64,000 nucleotides of DNA from Asanoa sp040676615 (GTDB lineage Bacteria; Actinomycetota; Actinomycetes; Mycobacteriales; Micromonosporaceae): assembly GCF_040676615.1 (NCBI RefSeq), contig NZ_JBFAPI010000004.1:124001-188000 (forward strand), read 5' to 3'. Positions within the stretch are counted from its first letter, which is position 1. The number at the start of each line of letters is the position of its first letter. The notes beneath the pieces were generated by a model. That model saw only the letters and a program-made list of their open reading frames with translations. It had not been told where the DNA came from and ran no database searches. Of the stretch, positions 25,658 to 34,608 are shown in pieces. The position numbers were made by a program, and so were the translations under genes.

Positions 25658-26440
25658 ATGGCGTCGGACGCCAGCCGGACGTCAGACGGGCTGCCCGTCG
25701 GTGACGACGTCGCGACGCGATCGGTCCTCGCGGTCTCCGACTCACTGCTGATCCGCACCGGAGACACGGCCTCCGAGCTGCTGGCCGCACACACCGTGCT
25801 CCCCGACGGCACCCTCGCCATCGCGGTCGACGCCATGTCGCCGGTCGGCGGCCTGCTCGTCGCGGCCCGCGGCCGCGCCGGCGCCGTCACGCTCGAGGTG
25901 ACCTCGGTGGTTCCGGTGCCGGTGCGCTGCCGGGTCCGCGCCCGGCTGACCATCACGGGCACCGTGCGCGCGCTCGACCCCGCGACTCTCGACGGCTGCG
26001 ACGCCGGCACCATCGCATCCCTCCTCGACCTCCCCCCGGTCGCGCTCTGGGCCGTCGAGCCGGCGACCGTGCACCTCGCCAGGCACGAAACGGCCGCGGA
26101 TGTGGCCATCGCCGCCTACCGCGCCGCCTCCCCCGACCCGCTAGCCGCCCTCGAGGCCGGCTACCTGCACCACCTGGTCGGCGCCGACGGCCCGGGCGTC
26201 GACCACCTGACCCTGCCGGCCGGCTGGCTGCGGCACCGAACCGGCCGGCTCATCCCGGTCGCGATCGACGCGGACGGCCTGACCGTCCGCGCCGAGAACC
26301 GGCAGGAGCATCACGACGTACGCCTGCCGTTCGCGTCCCGGGTGACCGCCGAAGCCGAGTTGTCCCGCGAGCTCGCCCTGCTCACGTCGTCGACCCCAGC
26401 GACGACGACCACTGACCGTTATCGACCCGACGCGATCTGA
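25658..26440 (+). CDS. DUF2470-domain protein (HugZ-related split-barrel plus DUF2470)
   Basis: The 260-residue product has an N-terminal region of beta strands resembling a flavin-reductase-type split barrel (about 20-140) and a C-terminal DUF2470 module (about 150-245, AGYLHHLVGADGPGVDHLTLP, GLTVRAENRQEHHDVRLPF). DUF2470 is the C-terminal module of HugZ-type heme-handling proteins, where it helps bind or degrade heme. ATG at 25658 follows AAGGAGG. The upstream iron-box-like site fits a role in iron or heme supply, but the N-terminal half has no clear heme-ligand motif, so activity is uncertain. Confidence 0.75.
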   Translation: MASDASRTSDGLPVGDDVATRSVLAVSDSLLIRTGDTASELLAAHTVLPDGTLAIAVDAMSPVGGLLVAARGRAGAVTLEVTSVVPVPVRCRVRARLTITGTVRALDPATLDGCDAGTIASLLDLPPVALWAVEPATVHLARHETAADVAIAAYRAASPDPLAALEAGYLHHLVGADGPGVDHLTLPAGWLRHRTGRLIPVAIDADGLTVRAENRQEHHDVRLPFASRVTAEAELSRELALLTSSTPATTTTDRYRPDAI

Positions 26441-26556
26441 CCACAGCGGCCGCAGGTCGATCGGCGCCGATGCCGGCGCACGATTCCGCAGGTCACGTGA
26501 TCCGAATCATGGCGTAGCGCCCCCGACGGCCGTCTAGTTTGGCGGTGTCCTGCCCC

Positions 26557-26573
26557 GTTGCGCTGTGCGCAAC
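26557..26573. promoter_or_regulatory. Inverted repeat upstream of the MMPL exporter gene
   Basis: GTTGCGC-TGT-GCGCAAC has perfect 7-bp arms and a 3-base centre, 53 bp before the GTG start at 26626. It resembles a TetR- or MarR-type operator but no such regulator gene is adjacent. A short RNA hairpin is the alternative. Confidence 0.4.
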
Positions 26574-26625
26574 GTGCACCTGCTCGAGTGGCCTACCCGC
26601 TCGTCGTCACTGGGAGGTACCACTC

Positions 26626-28770
26626 GTGTTCGGTGCGCTGGGACGGGTCGTGGTGCGGCATCCGGTCTGGGTGATCGTCGCGTGGCTGATCGCCGCGGTC
26701 GCGGTCATCGGGTTCGCGCCGAAGCTGACCACCACCACCGACGAGGCCTCGTTCCTGCCCACGCACTACGAGTCGATCCAGGCACAGGACATCCAGCAGG
26801 CGGCGTTCCCGCACGCGGCGACGCCGTCGGCGATCGTGGTGCTGGAACGCGGCGACGGTGGGCCGCTCACCGACGCCGACTCGGCGAAGGTCGCGACGAT
26901 CGCACGGACGCTGACCGACCAGCACATCCCGAACGTCACCAGCATCGCGGCGGGACCGGCCTCGGCCAACAAGCTGATCCAGATCATCGCGGTGCAGATG
27001 CCGCAACAGACCGACCCCAGCGACAAGGCGCCCGGTGTTGCGGTGCAGACCCTGCGCGACGACCTGCAACAGCAACTGCACGGCACAGACCTCAAGGGCG
27101 GCATCACCGGCGGCGCGGCACAGGCGCTCGACCAACAGGACTCGGGCAACCGGGCCAACCTCATCATCGGCGTGGCCACGGTCGGCCTGATCCTGGTGCT
27201 GCTGCTGCTCATCTTCCGCAGCCCGATCATCGCGCTGTTGCCGATCATCACGATCGGCGTGGTGTCACAGGTGGCGACCGGCCTGATCGGCTGGGCCAAC
27301 AGCGCGTTCGGCCTCAAGACCGACAGTTCGATCAGCGCGTTCCTGATCGTCGTGCTGTTCGGTGTCGGCACCGACTACATCCTGTTCCTGATGTTCCGTT
27401 ATCGGGAACGGTTGCGCCTGGGCGAGGATCCGAAGACCGCGATGGTCAGTTCGGTGGCCCGGGTCGGCGAGGCGATCGCCTCGGCCGCCGGCGCGGTCAT
27501 CATCGCGTTCCTCGCGCTCACGTTGTCGACGCTCGGCCTGTTCAAGTCCCTCGGCCCGGCCCTGGCGATCGCGGTCGCCACCACTCTGCTGGCCGGCCTG
27601 ACGCTGATCCCGGCGATCGTGTCGCTGCTCGGCACCAAGGTGTTCTGGCCGTCGAAGGCATGGAAGAGGGAGCCGACCGGCGCCCGGTTCGCCGCGCTCG
27701 GCCGTTCGGTGGGGCGCCGCCCCGTCGCGTACGCCGGAGCCTCCGGTCTTGCCCTCGTGGTGCTGGCGATCTTCGCGCTCGGCTTCTCGCCCAACTTCGA
27801 CCTCGGCGGTGGATCGACCTCGAAGGCGTCGGAGTCGACGGTCTGGCAGGCCGAACTGCTCAAGGGCCTGCCTGCCGGCGCGACCGAGCCGTCGCAGGTC
27901 TTCCTCCGGTCGGACGGCGGCACGCCGCTGGCCGCCGACCAGTTGACCGCCTACCAGGCCAAGCTGAGCGCGGTGCCGGGCGTCGGCCAGGTGCTGCCGG
28001 CGACGCTGTCGGCCGACAAGACCGTCGCCGACTTCCAGGTGACCCTCGCGTCCAACCCGCAGTCACACGCGGCGCTGGAGACCGTCAAGGGTCCGCTGCG
28101 CGACGCGGCACACGCGGCGGCGCCACCGGGCATGACGGCGTACGTCGGTGGCATCACCGCGGTCTTCGTCGACATCCAGGCCGCGGTCAACCACGACTAT
28201 CTCGTGGTCTTCCCCGTCGCGGCGATCCTCATCATGATCATTCTCGGTCTGCTGCTGCGCAGCCTGGTAGCACCCTGGTATCTGATGCTGTCGGTCGGCC
28301 TCGGCTTCGCCGCGACGCTCGGCGCGACCGTGCTGGTCTTCCAGAAGATCCAGGGCGAGCCCGGCCTGATCTTCATCCTGCCGGTGATCATGTATCTGTT
28401 CGTGGTCGCCCTGGGCACCGACTACAACATCCTGATGATCGCCCGATTGCGCGAGGAGGCGCGCGAGGGCCGAAGTCCGCGCGAGGCGGCGTCGATGTCC
28501 GTGCGCCACGCCGGCCCCACCGTCGCGGCCGCGGGCCTGATCCTGGCCGGCACGTTCGCGTCGCTGATGCTCGCCGGCAACAGCCTGTTGACCCAGATGG
28601 GCTTCGCCATCTCCGGCGGGATCGCGATCGTCGCCTTCGTGATGGCGCTGTTCCTGACCCCGGCCCTCACGGCCCTGATGGGCCACGCCGCCTGGTGGCC
28701 GGGCCACCAGGACCGCACCGGCCGGCACGCGCGGGAAGCCGTGCCACAGGAGGCGACCAGGGTCGGCTGA
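26626..28770 (+). CDS. MMPL/RND-family membrane transporter
   Basis: The 714-residue product has twelve predicted helices in the MMPL layout: one N-terminal helix, a large external domain (about 40-180), five helices, a short basic loop, then the second half with the same pattern. GVGTDYILFLMFRYRERL in the first half and ALGTDYNILMIARLREEAREG in the second carry the paired GxxxDY motifs that form the proton path in MMPL/RND exporters. GTG at 26626 follows GGGAGG at 9 bases; the longer upstream frame lacks such a site. Relatives export lipids, siderophores or drugs. No substrate gene is adjacent. Confidence 0.88.
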   Translation: MFGALGRVVVRHPVWVIVAWLIAAVAVIGFAPKLTTTTDEASFLPTHYESIQAQDIQQAAFPHAATPSAIVVLERGDGGPLTDADSAKVATIARTLTDQHIPNVTSIAAGPASANKLIQIIAVQMPQQTDPSDKAPGVAVQTLRDDLQQQLHGTDLKGGITGGAAQALDQQDSGNRANLIIGVATVGLILVLLLLIFRSPIIALLPIITIGVVSQVATGLIGWANSAFGLKTDSSISAFLIVVLFGVGTDYILFLMFRYRERLRLGEDPKTAMVSSVARVGEAIASAAGAVIIAFLALTLSTLGLFKSLGPALAIAVATTLLAGLTLIPAIVSLLGTKVFWPSKAWKREPTGARFAALGRSVGRRPVAYAGASGLALVVLAIFALGFSPNFDLGGGSTSKASESTVWQAELLKGLPAGATEPSQVFLRSDGGTPLAADQLTAYQAKLSAVPGVGQVLPATLSADKTVADFQVTLASNPQSHAALETVKGPLRDAAHAAAPPGMTAYVGGITAVFVDIQAAVNHDYLVVFPVAAILIMIILGLLLRSLVAPWYLMLSVGLGFAATLGATVLVFQKIQGEPGLIFILPVIMYLFVVALGTDYNILMIARLREEAREGRSPREAASMSVRHAGPTVAAAGLILAGTFASLMLAGNSLLTQMGFAISGGIAIVAFVMALFLTPALTALMGHAAWWPGHQDRTGRHAREAVPQEATRVG

Positions 28771-28784
28771 TACGGTCGTCGATC

Positions 28785-29642
28785 ATGGCGAACAATCAGT
28801 TGGTGCTGGGCGGCGACCTGAGCGTCAACCGGGTCGGCTACGGCACGATGAAGCTCACCGGCTGGCCGCGGGGCGAGGGGCCCGACCGCGACACCGCGCT
28901 GGCCATCCTGCGCCGGGCCGTGGAGTTGGGCGTCAACCACCTCGACACGTCGCACTACTACGCCCGGGGCGGCGTGGCCGCGAACGAGCTGATCCGCGCG
29001 GCGCTGCACCCGTACCCGGCCGATCTGGTGATCGTGACCAAGGTCGGCGCGCTGGTCGAGGGCGACGACATCGCGCTGCCGCACACCGAGCAACGCGGCC
29101 TCTCCCCCGAGGGCCTGCGCCGCGGCGTCGAGGCCAACCTGCTCTCGCTGGGCGTCGACCGGCTCGACGTGGTCAACCTCCGGATGGGCGACCGGGGCCA
29201 CGGTGACGGCCCGCTGGAGGCCGCGCTGGAGACCCTGATGGCCCTGCGCGCGGAGGGCCTCGTCCGGCACCTGGGCATCTCCAACGTCACCAAGGACCAG
29301 TTCGACCGGGCGCGCACCATCGCCGACATCGTCTGTGTGCAGAACCTCTACAACATCACGGCCCGCGACGACGACCCGCTGCTCGACGCCTGCGCCACGG
29401 CCGGCATCGCCTACGTGCCGTTCTTCCCGGTCGGCGGCTACCAGCCGCTCGCCGCCGAACGCCTGACCGCGGTGGCCGACCGGGTCGGCGCCACCGTGCC
29501 CCAGGTCGCGCTGGCCTGGCTGCTGGCCCGCTCACCCAACGTCGCGCTCATCCCCGGCACCAGCTCCCTGGCCCACCTGGAGGAGAACATCGCCGCCGGC
29601 GAGCTGCGATTGACCGACGACGATCTCAAACAGCTGGGCTAG
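28785..29642 (+). CDS. Aldo/keto reductase
   Basis: The 285-residue (beta/alpha)8 protein has the AKR entry VNRVGYGTMKLTG, the catalytic Asp/Tyr in NHLDTSHYYARG, the catalytic lysine in VIVTKVG, and the NADPH-binding C-terminal loop IPGTSSLAHLEENIAA. The usual active-site histidine (as in LIHWP) is replaced: the equivalent strand reads DVVNLRMGD. This variant occurs in a bacterial AKR subgroup. ATG at 28785 lies 15 bp after the MMPL stop, so the two may be co-transcribed. It shares its TAG with the convergent XRE gene as CTAG. Confidence 0.85.
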   Translation: MANNQLVLGGDLSVNRVGYGTMKLTGWPRGEGPDRDTALAILRRAVELGVNHLDTSHYYARGGVAANELIRAALHPYPADLVIVTKVGALVEGDDIALPHTEQRGLSPEGLRRGVEANLLSLGVDRLDVVNLRMGDRGHGDGPLEAALETLMALRAEGLVRHLGISNVTKDQFDRARTIADIVCVQNLYNITARDDDPLLDACATAGIAYVPFFPVGGYQPLAAERLTAVADRVGATVPQVALAWLLARSPNVALIPGTSSLAHLEENIAAGELRLTDDDLKQLG

Positions 29643-30484
29643 TCGACCAGGGTCTGCGTGCCGAGCACCAGAGCGAGCGCGAGCCGGTCGGCGTCGTCGG
29701 TGCCGGGTTCGGCCGTGTAGACCGTGATCCGCAGGTCGTCGAGGGCGACGACCAGGGTGTCGCAGTCGAGGGTGATCCGGCCGACCGCCGGATGTTCGAT
29801 GGTCTTGCGCTTGGACGGGTCCGGCGGTGGCGGCGGGATGTCGGAGTCCCAGAGCTCGGCGAAGCGGGTGCTCTGTGCCGCGAGGTCGCTGACGAGGCGC
29901 CGCAGCGACCGGTCGGCCGGATACCGGGAGGCGGTCAGGCGCAGGTCGGCGACCAGCCGCGCCTCGTGGTCGGCCTGTTCCCGCGCGGTGTGCACGACCC
30001 TGCTGGCCGGCCCGAGCAGGTTGCGCCAGATGGCGTTGCGCTCGATGCCGCGCCAGGCCGAGGTCGCACCCATCAGGGCGTCGTACGGCGCGTTGGCCAG
30101 CACCAGCGTCCAGGTCGCGTCGTAGACGACCACCGGAGTGTGCGCCAGGCGATCGAGCAGGCGCTGCACGCTCGGGGTCAGGCGGGACGGGACGATCCCC
30201 GGCCCGGGCGCCGCGTGCCCGGCCAACTGGTAGAGCAGGTCGCGTTCGGCGTGGGAGAGTCGTAGCGCCCGGGCGAGGGCCTCCACGACCTGGGCCGAGG
30301 GCGCCGTCGCCCGGCCCTGTTCGAGGCGGGTCACATATTCGGCGGAGATCCCGGCGATCGCGGCCAACTCCTCGCGGCGCAGGCCCGCGGCCCGGCGCCG
30401 CCGCCCCACGGGCAGGCCCACCGTCTCAGGCGCCGCCCGGTCGCGCCAGCGGCGGACCGTCCGGCCGAACTCCCACGCCTCCAC
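29639..30484 (-). CDS. XRE-type regulator with MmyB-like C-terminal ligand domain
   Basis: The 281-residue product has a helix-turn-helix at about 30-85 (GLRREELAAIAGISAEYVTRLEQG) and an MmyB/LBR-type PAS-like domain (about 100-275) with TWTLVLANAPYDALMG and FAELWDSD. Regulators of this type commonly sit divergently next to a short-chain dehydrogenase and repress it; the divergent SDR at 30587 fits. GTG at 30484 is preceded by GGGGGAC. The inducer is unknown. Confidence 0.85.
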   Translation of the reverse strand: MEAWEFGRTVRRWRDRAAPETVGLPVGRRRRAAGLRREELAAIAGISAEYVTRLEQGRATAPSAQVVEALARALRLSHAERDLLYQLAGHAAPGPGIVPSRLTPSVQRLLDRLAHTPVVVYDATWTLVLANAPYDALMGATSAWRGIERNAIWRNLLGPASRVVHTAREQADHEARLVADLRLTASRYPADRSLRRLVSDLAAQSTRFAELWDSDIPPPPPDPSKRKTIEHPAVGRITLDCDTLVVALDDLRITVYTAEPGTDDADRLALALVLGTQTLVD

Positions 30485-30586
30485 GTCCCCCAGTATTGCC
30501 AGGTCGGCGCCGGGTGTCCTGGCCCTGCCAGTCCTACGAAAACCGGACGCCTGCCTGCCGGCGCGGATCCGATGTTGGCTGCGTCC

Positions 30587-31513
30587 ATGACTTCTGTAGT
30601 GATCACCGGACCCACCCGGGGCCTGGGCCGGGCAGCGGTCCTGGCGATGGCGGCCCATCCGGCCCGCCCCGCGCTGTTGCTGGTTGGCCGCGACGGTCCG
30701 GCGTTGACCGCGGTCGCCGACGAGGCCCGGGCCCGGGGCGCGGTCGTACACGAGATCGGCTGCGACCTGTCCCGGCTCGCCGACGTCCGCGCGGCCGCCG
30801 CGACCGTCCGCGACCTGGTCGGGACCGATGCGGTCGGCCCGGTGCGGGCGCTGGTGGCCAACGCCGGGACGATGTCGGCGGACACCCGGCGGGCGTCCGC
30901 CGACGGGATCGAGATGACGTTCGCCGTAAACTATCTCGCCCACGCCCAACTCGTCGGCGACCTGCTGGAGGTGTTGACCGCACCCGCCCGCATCGTGCTC
31001 CTCGGCTCCAACACCTACCACGCCAACCTCTGGCGGCGGCTGCTCGGTGTGCCGCCGGCCCACTGGCGGGATCCGGTCGAGATCGCCCGGCCGGCCACCG
31101 GTGAATCGCGTCCGGGGATGAAGGCCGCCGGGGTGGCCTATTCCAACGCCAAGCTGGCCAACCTCTACTACGCCCACGAGTTGCAACGACGCGTCGGCGC
31201 CGGGGTCAACGTCGTGGTGTTCGAGCCCGGCTGGATGCCGGGCACCGCCCTGGGCCGCGGTGCGCCCCCGGCGGTCCAGGCGATCGGGCGGGCGATCGCG
31301 CGGCTGCCCGGCATCGCCACTCCCGAGCGGTCCGGGCCGATGCTGGCGTCGATCGCGCTCGACGACCGGTGGGCGCACCTGCGCGACGGCGCGTTCGTCG
31401 TGCGCGACAAGGTGACGGAGGTGCGCCCGATCGCCCACGACCGGGAGCGGGAACAGCGCCTGTGGGCGGCGACGGCCGAGCTTCTTACTGAAGGCCGGTG
31501 CGGACCGAGGTGA
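30587..31513 (+). CDS. Short-chain dehydrogenase/reductase (protochlorophyllide-reductase-like SDR)
   Basis: The 308-residue product has the SDR cofactor motif TGPTRGLGRA near the N-terminus, the NAG motif (LVANAGTMS), and the catalytic YSNAK with an upstream serine in LLGSNTYH. The long loop between catalytic serine and tyrosine and the length over 300 put it near retinol/WW-oxidoreductase-like SDRs. ATG at 30587 starts directly before the first beta strand. It is divergent from the XRE regulator and its 3' end overlaps the convergent CoA-binding gene by 29 bp. Confidence 0.85.
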   Translation: MTSVVITGPTRGLGRAAVLAMAAHPARPALLLVGRDGPALTAVADEARARGAVVHEIGCDLSRLADVRAAAATVRDLVGTDAVGPVRALVANAGTMSADTRRASADGIEMTFAVNYLAHAQLVGDLLEVLTAPARIVLLGSNTYHANLWRRLLGVPPAHWRDPVEIARPATGESRPGMKAAGVAYSNAKLANLYYAHELQRRVGAGVNVVVFEPGWMPGTALGRGAPPAVQAIGRAIARLPGIATPERSGPMLASIALDDRWAHLRDGAFVVRDKVTEVRPIAHDREREQRLWAATAELLTEGRCGPR

Positions 31514-31964
31514 CGCGCCGGGTGTTGAAGCCCAGCCAGTTCATCCGGCCGAGGTAGCGGGCGTGTTCGACCTTGATGCAGCGGTCCATCACGACCTCGA
31601 CGCCGCCGTCCTCGGCGATCCGGGCGCCCTCCTCGTTGACGACGCCGAACTGGCACCAGAGCAGACCGGCCTTGATCTGCACGGCTTCCCGCGCGATGGC
31701 CGGCAGCGCGTCGGGTGCGCGGAAGACGTCGACGATGTCGATCGGGACCGGCACGTCGAGCAGGCTCGGGTAGCAGGTCTCGCCGAGGATCTCTGTCTCG
31801 CGCGGGTTGACCGGAATCACCTTGTAGCCGTGCCGCTTGAGGTAGTAGCCGACGAAGTAGCTCGGCCGCAGCTCGTTTGTGGACAGTCCGACGACGGCGA
31901 TGGTCTTCGCGGTGTGCAGCACCCGCTGGATCGTCGACGTGTCCTGGTAGCGCGCGAGGTCCAT
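31485..31964 (-). CDS. CoA-binding domain protein (YccU-like)
   Basis: The 159-residue protein is a single Rossmann-like CoA_binding_2 domain: TIAVVGLSTNELRPSYFVGYYLKRHGY, then VIPVNPRE, DIVDVFRAPDALP, LLWCQFGVVNEEGA and VMDRCIKVEH. Proteins of this family bind CoA but their role is not settled. ATG at 31964 overlaps the metY stop by one base (TGATG), so it is the third gene of the metX-metY operon. The tight coupling suggests a link to sulfur or acyl-CoA status; this is inference. Confidence 0.85.
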   Translation of the reverse strand: MDLARYQDTSTIQRVLHTAKTIAVVGLSTNELRPSYFVGYYLKRHGYKVIPVNPRETEILGETCYPSLLDVPVPIDIVDVFRAPDALPAIAREAVQIKAGLLWCQFGVVNEEGARIAEDGGVEVVMDRCIKVEHARYLGRMNWLGFNTRRVTSVRTGLQ

Positions 31965-33286
31965 CAGAGACCACCCTTCGACGACACGTTGGCGAGGCCC
32001 TGCTCCAGGTCCCAGATCAGGTCGTCGGCCGACTCGGTGCCGACCGAAAGTCGCACGGTGCCCGGCGACACGCCGGCGGCGCGCAACTCGTCGTCGCTGA
32101 GCTGGCGGTGCGTCGTGCTTCCGGGATGGATGATCAGGCTCTTGGCATCGCCCACGTTGGCCAGGTGTGACCAGAGCGTCACGCCCCGGATCAGGTCCTG
32201 GCCACCTTCGCGGCCGCCGGCGCAGTCGAAGGAGAACACCGCACCCGCGCCCTTGGGCAGGTATTTCGAGACCAACGGCGCGTAGGCGCTCCCGGGCAGG
32301 CCCGCATACGTGACGTTGCTCGCCAACTCGTGTGACTCGAGGAAGCTGGCGACCGCGAGCGCGTTCTCGACGTGCCGTTCCATCCGCAGCGACAGCGTCT
32401 CGAGCCCCTGCAGGAAAAGGAAGGCGTTGAACGGCGAGAGTGCCGCACCGAGGTCGCGCAGCGTCTCGGCCCGCAGCTTCATCAGATAGCCGTACTCGCC
32501 GAACGTCTCGTGGAACTTGAGCCCGTGATAGGCCGGCGACGGATCAGCGACCACCGGGAAGCGCCCGTTGGACCAGTCGAACGTGCCGGCCTCGACGACG
32601 ACGCCGCCGATGCTGGTGCCGTGCCCGCCGATGAACTTCGTCGCCGAGTGGATGACGATGTCGGCGCCCCACTCGATCGGCCGGCACAGATAGGGCGTCG
32701 CGAACGTGTTGTCGACGATGAGCGGCAGCTCGTGCTCGTGCGCGATCGCGGCCACGGCCTCGATGTCGAGCACGTTGCCGCCCGGGTTGCCGATCGTCTC
32801 GCCGAAGAACGCCTTGGTGTTGGGCCGCACCGCCTTGCGCCACGCCTCGGGATCGTCGGGGTCGACCCAACTCAGCTCGACGTTCATCTTGCGCAGCAGG
32901 TGCTTGAGCTGGTTGACCGTGCCGCCGTAGAGAGCCGCCGACGAGACCACGTGGTCGCCGGGCTCGAGCAGCGTGAAGAGCGCGCCGGCCTGGGCCGCGA
33001 TGCCGCTGGCGAACGCGACCGCGCCACTGCCGCCCTCGAGGTTGGCGACCCGCTCCTCGAACACCGCCACGGTCGGGTTCATGATCCGGGAGTACGTGTT
33101 GCCGTATTCCTGGAGGTTGAAGTAGGCGGCCGCCGACTCCGGATCCTCGAAGACGTAACTGGTCGTCTGGAAGATCGGCACCGCTCGGGCGCCGGTGTTG
33201 GGGTCGGGCCGCTGGCCGGCGTGAAGTTGTCGCGTCTCGAACCCGAACTCGCGGTCCTCTTCGGTGCGGGGGTGCTGGTCAGTCAC
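31964..33286 (-). CDS. metY: O-acetylhomoserine sulfhydrylase (PLP enzyme)
   Basis: The 440-residue product belongs to the Cys/Met metabolism PLP family: FQTTSYVFEDPESAA, YSRIMNPTVAVFEERVANLEGG, the aspartate in VDNTFATPYL, and the PLP lysine in HSATKFIGGHG. The length and the FNLQEYGNTYSR insertion are typical of O-acetylhomoserine sulfhydrylase, which makes homocysteine from O-acetylhomoserine and sulfide. GTG at 33286 follows AGGAAGAGG. It lies 21 bp after metX, the enzyme that makes its substrate. Confidence 0.92.
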   Translation of the reverse strand: MTDQHPRTEEDREFGFETRQLHAGQRPDPNTGARAVPIFQTTSYVFEDPESAAAYFNLQEYGNTYSRIMNPTVAVFEERVANLEGGSGAVAFASGIAAQAGALFTLLEPGDHVVSSAALYGGTVNQLKHLLRKMNVELSWVDPDDPEAWRKAVRPNTKAFFGETIGNPGGNVLDIEAVAAIAHEHELPLIVDNTFATPYLCRPIEWGADIVIHSATKFIGGHGTSIGGVVVEAGTFDWSNGRFPVVADPSPAYHGLKFHETFGEYGYLMKLRAETLRDLGAALSPFNAFLFLQGLETLSLRMERHVENALAVASFLESHELASNVTYAGLPGSAYAPLVSKYLPKGAGAVFSFDCAGGREGGQDLIRGVTLWSHLANVGDAKSLIIHPGSTTHRQLSDDELRAAGVSPGTVRLSVGTESADDLIWDLEQGLANVSSKGGL

Positions 33287-33307
33287 AAATGCCTCTTCCT
33301 CGAAACG

Positions 33308-34516
33308 TCACGCCGCGCCGCCGCCGGCGAGGAAGCCGCGGATGATGGGGATCTGCCGGGCCTCCTCGAGGAGGAAGCAGTCATGCCCGTACGGAGCGTC
33401 GATCAGGTGGTATTCGACGGTCTTGCCGAGGCCGCGCAGCGCGTCCTCGATCTGCGTCGACGCGACCGGCGGATAGAGCCAGTCGGAACTGAACGCGATC
33501 AGCAGCGTCCGCGCCGTCACGTCCTGGAACGCCGCCGCGAGTGAGCCACCGTGCTGGCGGGCCAGGTCGAAGTAGGTCAGCGCCCGCGACAGGTAGAGAT
33601 AGGTGTTGGCGTCGAACCGCCGCACGAAGCTGCCCGCCTGGTGGCGCAGGTAGCTCTCGATCTCAAACTCCGGTTCCGTGATCGTGTAGCGGATGTCGTC
33701 GGCGAACTGCAGCCGCCGGGCGAACTTGTCCTCCAGGGCCACCGCGGACAGGTAGGTGATGTGGCCGACCATCCGGGCCACACCCATGCCGGCCTCGGGC
33801 GCGCTCCCGGTGCCGTAGTAACTCCCGCCCTGCCAGGCCGGGTCCCGCATGATCGCGTCGCGGGCGATCGCGTTCCAGGCCACGCCTTGCGGATGCAATG
33901 CGTGGGTGCTGGCGATGGCCACGACGGCGTCGACCCGATCGGGGAACAACACCGCCCATTCGAGTGCCTGCATGCCGCCCAGCGACCCGCCCGCGACCGC
34001 GGCGAGCCGCTCGATGCCTAGTTCGGCGAGGAAGGCGCGCTGCGTGCGGACCATGTCGGCGACGGTCACGACCGGGAAGCCGGCGCCGTAGGGCGCGCCG
34101 GTCGCCGGGTCGATCGACGACGGGCCGGTGGTGCCCTTGCAGCCGCCGAGCACGTTGGTCGAGACCACGAAGAACTCGTCGGTGTCGAACGCCTTGCCCG
34201 GGCCGATCATGCCGTCCCACCAGCCCAGCGCCCGGCCGGCGGCACCGTCGCGGGCCTCGGCGGCGAACCCGTCCCGGGTGCTCGCCTCCCCCGGTGCCTG
34301 GGAAACCCCGGCGGCGTGCGCGTCACCACTGAGCGCGTGGCAGACCAGGATGACGTTGTCGCGCGCCGCAGAGAGGGTGCCGTAGGTCTCATAGGCCACC
34401 CGGACGCCGGCCAGCTCACGCCCGCAGTCGAGCCGCACGGGCTCCGGCAGGTCGAGGAAGCGCGTCTCGACGGTGCCGACCGACCCCGCGGTGATCGAGG
34501 TGGGCTGCGATGTCAT
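33308..34516 (-). CDS. metX: Homoserine O-acetyltransferase
   Basis: The 402-residue alpha/beta-hydrolase has the MetX hallmarks: VRVAYETYGTLS, VCHALSGDAHAAG, GCKGTTGPSS, the nucleophile S178 in AGGSLGGMQALEW, the acid in FSSDWLYPP and the histidine in PYGHDCFL. It acetylates homoserine with acetyl-CoA for methionine synthesis. ATG at 34516 follows GAGGA; the frame extends upstream without the conserved start. metX, metY and the CoA-binding gene form an operon, read divergently from the OsmC gene. Confidence 0.93.
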   Translation of the reverse strand: MTSQPTSITAGSVGTVETRFLDLPEPVRLDCGRELAGVRVAYETYGTLSAARDNVILVCHALSGDAHAAGVSQAPGEASTRDGFAAEARDGAAGRALGWWDGMIGPGKAFDTDEFFVVSTNVLGGCKGTTGPSSIDPATGAPYGAGFPVVTVADMVRTQRAFLAELGIERLAAVAGGSLGGMQALEWAVLFPDRVDAVVAIASTHALHPQGVAWNAIARDAIMRDPAWQGGSYYGTGSAPEAGMGVARMVGHITYLSAVALEDKFARRLQFADDIRYTITEPEFEIESYLRHQAGSFVRRFDANTYLYLSRALTYFDLARQHGGSLAAAFQDVTARTLLIAFSSDWLYPPVASTQIEDALRGLGKTVEYHLIDAPYGHDCFLLEEARQIPIIRGFLAGGGAA

Positions 34517-34562
34517 CTCTGGTCCTCGCCGGTGGGTGCGGTGTACGGTCGCGTTGTCTGGC

Positions 34563-34577
34563 AATCCGATAGGAATT
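34563..34577. promoter_or_regulatory. Imperfect palindrome between metX and the OsmC gene
   Basis: AATCCGATAGGAATT fits the pattern AATnCC-N3-GGnATT, in the 92-bp space between the divergent metX and OsmC starts. It resembles sites of Rrf2-type sulfur regulators (CymR-like), and both flanking operons could be sulfur or redox linked. The match is by eye. Confidence 0.35.
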
Positions 34578-34608
34578 GTAGATCGATCATCGAGGGGGCA
34601 TCACGGTC

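Noticed and set aside
34517..34608. SAM riboswitch upstream of metX
   Set aside because: The space to the divergent gene is only 92 bp and no conserved SAM-riboswitch helices are visible.
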